From Cercophora sp. LCS_1 (Eukaryota > Ascomycota > Sordariomycetes > Sordariales > Lasiosphaeriaceae): 64,000 bases of DNA. The notes below the pieces were generated by a model that worked only from the letters and a program-made list of their open reading frames with translations, made no database searches and was not told the DNA's origin. Positions 58,694-64,000 of the stretch are shown one piece after another (positions within the stretch are counted from its first letter, which is position 1; each line of letters begins with the position of its first letter). The stretch is from positions 222,328 to 286,327 of the forward strand of contig JAPZLL010000045.1 of NCBI GenBank assembly GCA_036250225.1, given 5' to 3'. The translations under genes were made by a program, and so were the position numbers.

Positions 58694-59800
58694 ATGCGCC
58701 TGATCAAGACGCCAAAACATTCGAAGTCAAGGAATTCGGTTCCAGCACACCGCCACCATATGCCATCTTGTCACACAGGTGGGCAGACGATGGGCAGACG
58801 TTCTAGGACATGTTTGATCTTCAAGCAGCGAAGGAGAAGGTAGGCTTCGTTAAAGTAGAGCAATGCTATCGCCGGGCACTACGAGACGAACCAAATTGGG
58901 CATGTGTCGACACACGCCGCATAGGTAGACGAAATATCCAGCTCAAAGCTCTCCGAGACGATCAATTCAATGTTCAGGTGCTATCAACAAGCAACGAAGT
59001 GCTACGCGGTACTCAGCGATCGTCAGCACTCAAATGAAGGTATGGGACTCCAGTGTGCTGCAGATGGATCATTCGGCCATCACACCAGCGCAACTCGCCC
59101 AGTTTCCTCTCTTCTCGTCACGATGGTGGACACCGGGATGGACACTGCAAGAGTTGATTGCTTGCACCTTACGACCTCGAATTATGCAGCCAAGAATGGA
59201 ACTATCTCGTGATCAAGCAGGACTGCAGACGTTTGATACAGAGAGAGTACGGTACATCGCTTGGTATTCTCGAACACTCTGCCAGTCTGACAGCGATTTG
59301 TGTGGCGGAGAGGATGTCGTGGGCTTGCTGTCGGTATACAGCTCGTTTGCCCCCTGAGGTTGTTTGGCGTGAAAATGACCCTTCTCTACGGCGAGGGATC
59401 GCAAGCCTTCCTTCACCTTCAGGAGCAGATCATCGACTCAACCGAGGACTTCACTCTCTTCCTATGGGGACTGTGGACGCCTGGAAACCCTTTCCCACTG
59501 CTTATCCGAAGACGGCTTCAACGACGTTGTAGCTCATGTCCGACCACTTCAAGGGAGCTCTGTGCGCTCCCTCTACCTCGGTGCCTTCCAAAGCTACAGT
59601 AAGGTGTCAAAGGCTCCTCAACCCTGCATCCTCCTACTGAGTCTAGCGACGCCATCAAAGGGTGCCGGGTTCGACGGCGGGGCAATATTTGCATTTGCAA
59701 GGCTCATGTGGTTCAGCACCGCTGTGAAGTGGTTGGAGGTTCAGGCGGAGGGGAGCAGTTGGGCGCTCAAAACGTGTTGCATCAAGACGACAACCAGCTG
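58694..59800 (+). pseudogene. HET (heterokaryon incompatibility) domain gene relic
   Basis: Pieces of the HET domain appear in order but in different frames. An ATG at 58694 opens MRLIKT. A shifted frame then gives PPYAILSHRWADDGQTF, ended by a TAG just before DMFDLQAAKEKVGFVKVE. Next comes WACVDT, then in another frame SSSKLSETINSMFRCYQQATKCYAVLSD (near 58933-59020). Later pieces are SRWWTPGWTLQELIA (about 59110-59160) and LFGVKMTLLYGEGSQAFLHLQEQII (about 59360-59435). These blocks match the order of HET motifs in intact fungal genes, but at least two frameshifts and one stop break the reading. HET proteins trigger cell death when incompatible hyphae fuse. The transition to AT-rich repeats starts right after. 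Confidence 0.8.
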
Positions 59801-60600
59801 AGATGATACGGCGGGGTTTGAGTTCGAGCCACCAGATGGGGTTTATGTAAGGGAAAGGCTTGTCTTCAAGATTTATACCCTGCTAACATAATGGTTTACA
59901 GCAGATTAAAGGCATCAAGCCTAACTGGCAACCAATTAATTATCTTCCTCTGCCTCTACTACGACTAGTAGTTAATAATAGTATTAACAATGGCATAAAG
60001 GCAGTAATAGTCTCCTATATGCCAATAGCGGTTAGGCTGAGTAATTGGCTAATCTATAGTGCCCTAGGGTTGGGTACAAAGGCGTTTAACCCGCGAAGTC
60101 TGCCTTCAAGGCAGATAACCTTGTTAAACTTAAGGTAACGGAAATAGTAATGTTTATTAGCAAGGTTTCTATTCAGGTACTAGAATAAATAAAAACCTCC
60201 CTTTTAAAAAATAACTACTAACCTTGTGTCAAACGAGGAGTTTATAGCTACAGGTATAGTATATCTTAACCCTACAGCGTAGGTATATAGCTTTAGGGGG
60301 GTAGAGTATATATTGCTTCTTACTTAAAGGTTTTCTTATATATAGTAAGAAAGCCAGAAACTGTGGCCGGCGAAAAAGATCTTTTACAACGTAAAAACCC
60401 TGCGTTAACCTGACGTCATTGGTATTTTTTTGACTCGAACGCGGCCCCGGCTCCGGGAGAGAAAGCCACTATCTGCCAGCCCCACTGTGCACAATCAAGG
60501 TTCCGGCGCGTAACCACTGAGGATTCGGCACCGAACGCCGAAACTCTATAAGAGTAATGCAAGGCCCTCGGCTTACAACAAAGTTTTCACAAACAACAAG
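59801..60600. other. AT-rich decayed sequence with a GC-rich islet
   Basis: Composition drops sharply to AT-rich with many TA steps after about 59870, as expected for RIP. A more GC-rich piece at 60420-60560 (CGGCCCCGGCTCCGGG...) stands inside it and includes a partial B-box-like GTTCGAGTC on the minus strand. It may be the leftover of a repeat end or a tRNA-derived element; nothing coding is present. Confidence 0.5.
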
Positions 60601-60619
60601 GTTTGCCCCAATTGTATAA

Positions 60620-62404
60620 AATGGATTTTTCCAAATCTGCCCGTTTTCTTCCTTTACTATTTCTAACCATCCTCAGCGGAATTCCAAACTACATTTAAAA
60701 ATGCTACAAAACTAGACTAAAACATCAAAATCTTACATACCAAGTAGTTATTAAGGTATATTATACCTATCAAACAACCTATATATTACTGCTGACAAGA
60801 ACGTACTACAGTACTACATCCACAAATTAAAGCAAAAGAAATGGGCACTAAGAGTAAGCTTTTTATTAAAGGGTATAGTAAAAAGATAAATATTTAAGGA
60901 CATTACTTTAATTACACTAAAGGCAAATAAGGCATATATTAAAAAGCTAATAGTACAAGGAAGATTTTACCCTTTAAGGGCATACTAATAGAAGAACTGT
61001 AAAATAAAGATTTGGTAAAGATCTTTGTATTTATTGCAGAAATTAATAGAAAGTGTAGGGGTATTGGAGGGTATTGGGGGGAGGAAAAATAGGCGAGGAG
61101 TTCGGTAATAACTACTGCGAGAGACTCCGGGAATATATTGAGCCGACGACCGAACGGGCCCTAGAGATTGCCAAAGTTGTTACTAATATTGAGGAAACCA
61201 AGTAGGAAAAAGTGCAAAAAGGCGAGGTGGATACGTGTATATGTAGCCAACTAGATAAAGAAAGACCCATTAACTATAGCCGTATAGCTTTTAGATAAAT
61301 AAACTATAAAAAAATATTAAAGAGCTTGTGATAAACCTTGTAACAAACCTCATGTATCCTCTTCGAAGATTATATTTATTATAGAAATCTGCGGAAAGGA
61401 TAGATATATATTGGGAAATAAAAAAGAAAAAGGAGGATTCAAGGCCAATAAAAGGACCAACAACGACGCCAAAACCCAACTTCTCCGAGCGAATCAGAAG
61501 GCCCAACTACGTGAAAAAGCCATAGCAAAGGCAAACAACACTATTCAACAAACCAGAGTAGTTGAGTCACCGGATTCAACGGACGAATTAATTGACTTCA
61601 ACGATAACAACAACACCGAAGAAGGTATCGAGGATATGGATGTTGATCCTGAGCTTGACCTATTCGGAAACATTCAGGTATTCCACACCCTACAAAATCC
61701 CCATTATACCTATAGCGAAAGGCTAACTAAGAACCCAAAAACAGTATTAGAAAGACTTGAAGAAAAGAAAATCCTATATACTACTGGGGAAAAGGATTGG
61801 ATTCTAGATACTGCCGCAGAAGCACACAGTGTATGTAGTAGATCAGACTTTGCCGCTTTTGAAATTAAACAAACAAAAGTCAGTTGGGGAAATGCCAAAT
61901 CCACTGTAATTGAAAGTGTTGGAACAGCCATTATAAGATGTAAAGATCCTAATACTGCCTGATACTAAAGGATACATTATATATGCCCGCAATAGGTGTA
62001 AACTTGGTAAGCCAAGCCAATCTAAATATTTGGTCACTATTCAATCAAAACAATGTATTTATTTTTGAACAAACCTAAGAAAACACTGTTGGAAAGAAAA
62101 TAACTACCGGAAAGGTAGTAGGAAAACTATACCTTCTAGATGTAGAAGTAGTAAAACATACTACTGAGCAAGTAAAAAACTAGAAGTAAAACAACCAGAA
62201 GCTCAGTCTAAAAAACAAATTTTAACAATACACAAAAACACCAATAGCCTAATTAGCAGTCACATTAACGAAAAACACAGAAAACAACTATATAGACGGG
62301 GAAAATACCAATAGTAATGGACAAAAAGTAACATTAAGTTCTATAGAAGATTCGGACCACAAACGAGAAATTGAAGACTATATAGTGTATATTAAAGCGA
62401 ATGT
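60620..62404 (+). mobile_element. Ty1/copia retrotransposon relic (gag-pol fragment)
   Basis: From an ATG near 60621 (MDFSKSARF) a degraded gag-like run in several frames reaches about 61080. A cleaner 183-codon frame (61411-61962) then holds a basic gag C-terminus and a copia-type protease active-site region (WILDTAAEAHSVCSRSDF). Next, in a shifted frame, come a segment like the gag-pre-integrase region (GVNLVSQANLNIWSLF...GKLYLLDV, 61995-62150) and then stops. Integrase, reverse transcriptase and RNase H are not present before the GC-rich block at 62405, so the element is truncated or interrupted there. The AT bias and frequent TAA/TAG stops fit RIP. Confidence 0.75.
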
Positions 62405-62791
62405 TGTCACGGTACCAGACCTAAGCCGCGCCGAAGCCCCACCGCAGTGGACTGTAACAAGCGCCCTGGAGAAAGCCATCTGGGTGATCTGGAGGCGAAG
62501 GGGCCTGCGCGGACAGGTTCGGGCCGGCGCCAGCCGCCGGCTTTGACACGACGGATCCGGTGCGACGGATCCGGCCATGGAGCGATGGAACAAAGGTTGA
62601 AGCTCCAAAGGTTTCCGGAAGCGGAAGTCGTGATCTAGGATAAGAAGGCTGGTGGCCGCTCCTTTGGCAAAAGGAGGGCCACGTTCTAATTGAACTTTAC
62701 ACCCACCACTACCTCGGCCCTGTTCCGCTTGCTTGTTGACCCTTCCTCACATATCCCTAACCCTGACGCCTTTGCGTTACATGGACATTAT
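62405..62791. repeat. GC-rich LTR-like block beginning TGTCACGG
   Basis: A sharp composition change at 62405 starts a GC-rich 390 bp block inside AT-rich sequence. It begins TGTCACGGTACC, similar to the TGTCACGACCC that opens the next block, and includes a duplicated CGACGGATCCGG / GTGCGACGGATCCGG word near 62550-62572. It could be a solo LTR or a fragment of the element that follows; its 3' border is not clear. Confidence 0.45.
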
Positions 62792-63166
62792 TGTCACGAC
62801 CCAGGTCATGACCTCAAGGAGGGAGCACGGGCCAACCACGGAACACCAATCATTGGGCCCAGGGTGCAACGACCCACGAAGCCCTGCAGGAGCCGATCAG
62901 GATGGTCCCGAAGAGTCCCGAGCTCGGGACCAGGAGGTTCGGGACCAGGCGCTGGCCTATTATAAAGGACCCGAGGGTGTTGGTCCCAAGCTCGGGATCA
63001 ATAGGTTCGGGACCTGAGAGCAAGCATCGTAAGTATATAATTACAACAAATGTGCTCACAACTGTGTAAGGACTCTTGAATCCTTACACTAGTAATATAT
63101 TATTTGTAAGCACTGCTCAGTGAGACCTATTTGTCTAGGACCTCTAGGTCTACAATCTACTTAACA
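62792..63166 (+). repeat. probable Ty3/gypsy-type LTR
   Basis: The block starts TGTCACGACC and can end in CA at 63165-63166, the usual TG...CA borders. It has a TATAAA box (near 62961), an imperfect ~68 bp internal tandem repeat (units around AGCTCGGGA and AGGTTCGGGACC, seen at about 62918-62953 and 62986-63020) and a 9 bp hairpin GTGTAAGGA/TCCTTACAC (63064-63089) of the kind seen near polyadenylation regions. Only one copy is in the window, so the borders cannot be confirmed by comparison. Orientation is inferred from the TATA box and the gag relic downstream. Confidence 0.6.
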
Positions 63167-64000
63167 GTATATCCCCCCTTTAAGAGTTATATTAACCTTT
63201 ATTTAGTCACCTTATACCTCTATGGATCCTGTCCGCTTTTACAATCTGTTTTTAAAAAGCTTATCTCAGTGTATTTTTGCAAGGTTGCTATTTATTAAAC
63301 CCTCGAACCGAACCCCCACAATGTTATCTACCAGCTTACCTACTAGTAGGAGGAGCTGCCTCTACCTCCCCAATAGTAGTGGAATTCGCACAGATACTTA
63401 ATGCCCTAAAGCTAGACTAAAAGTCCCTTAAGGATAAGATTAATATTATCAAAGAAGAAGACCAAGGTAAATTACTTAACCCCCTTGGGCAAATCAATAT
63501 TGTTCAATTCCTAGATTGTTCAACTGTGTAATTATATTATTTACAATAATGTCCGTTTTAAAAACAAAGAATCTAGGACTATCTTTAGTGGGGCACTTCT
63601 AAATGGGATAGCCGCTAAATGGTTCAAACCTCATGCAAAATAATATTATAACTATAACAACCTGGAAGGCAATAAAAAGGAAATAAAGGAGGCCAAACAG
63701 GCCCGGTTTAAATACTATTTTGTGCATTCATATAATTATAGCCAAATTTAGAAAACTGGATACTAAATAGCAAGTCAAATAGAGGCTTTTAGCCCTGTGC
63801 TAATAAACCTCCATTATTAAATATGCAACCCAGTTCCATATTGTAATAGCCAATACCAACCTCAAGGACAAAGCTTTAATAATATTATTTTAATAAAGAT
63901 TTGTTGAATTAATAGCTACCAGTGCCCTGTAACTGGTGGCCAACAGCACTGCTGCTTTGCAGCAGTGGTGGTGGAGGTGCCAAGGCACTAAGCCACAGTG
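63167..64000 (+). mobile_element. internal part of a probable Ty3/gypsy element, RIP-like (runs off window)
   Basis: A start-like ATG near 63321 (MLSTSLPTSRRS) is followed by broken frames. One reads KNKESRTIFSGALLNGIAAKWFKPHAK (about 63560-63640), the typical retrotransposon gag core (GALL...A..WF). Stops in all frames and a strong A+T bias indicate decay. The last ~60 bases turn GC-richer with CAGCAGTGGTGG repeats, and the element continues beyond the window. Confidence 0.55.

Noticed and set aside
60420..60560. tRNA or SINE on the minus strand
   Set aside because: GTTCGAGTC and an AGTGGTTA-like arm suggest a tRNA, but no acceptor stem forms and the A-box is poor. It could be part of a decayed repeat.
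1..64000. CRISPR arrays, bacterial operons or 5S rRNA genes
   Set aside because: The sequence is eukaryotic nuclear DNA. No regularly spaced repeats and no match to the 5S core sequence were seen by eye.

Overview
The window reads as nuclear DNA of a filamentous ascomycete, most likely a Sordariomycete. Supporting evidence: dense protein genes with 43-120 bp GT-AG introns; Pezizomycotina markers (mdm10 of the ERMES complex, scytalone dehydratase of DHN melanin synthesis, a HET-domain relic, a DUF2293 protein); and an AT-rich, stop-ridden retrotransposon block at the right end that looks like repeat-induced point mutation (RIP). Exon structures were read by hand from splice signals and reading-phase continuity. 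No database search was possible.

Left part (1-26 kb): the end of an unidentified gene, then minus-strand genes for Snf8/Vps22 (ESCRT-II), a hemerythrin-type HHE protein, the Rad26/CSB repair ATPase, a two-repeat Myb protein and the spliceosome core protein Prp8. The Myb gene lies between two long, normally composed tracts without recognisable genes (about 6.9-12.7 kb and 14-18.5 kb).

Middle (26-45 kb): mostly housekeeping. Prp8 diverges from eIF3c (nip1). Ribosomal protein genes uS11 and uL30 diverge from a shared 340 bp promoter, and an intron of uL30 holds a convincing box C/D snoRNA. Then come Isa2 (mitochondrial Fe-S assembly), a secreted Ser/Thr-rich protein with a lectin-like C-terminus, eS19, a protein with a deaminase-type HxE/PC..C signature, Mdm10, scytalone dehydratase and a DUF2293 protein with a SUMO-interaction-like motif.

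Right part (45-64 kb): accessory in character. It holds an O-methyltransferase pseudogene, a CorA-type transporter, an aldehyde dehydrogenase, a secreted CBM52-like protein, a ToxD/LovC-type medium-chain reductase, a secreted bicovalent-FAD oxidase (AA7-like), a broken HET-domain gene, and finally Ty1/copia and probable Ty3/gypsy relics with GC-rich LTR-like pieces. This order (metabolic genes, then a dead HET gene, then RIP-like repeats) suggests a move from core chromosome into a repeat island, possibly subtelomeric.
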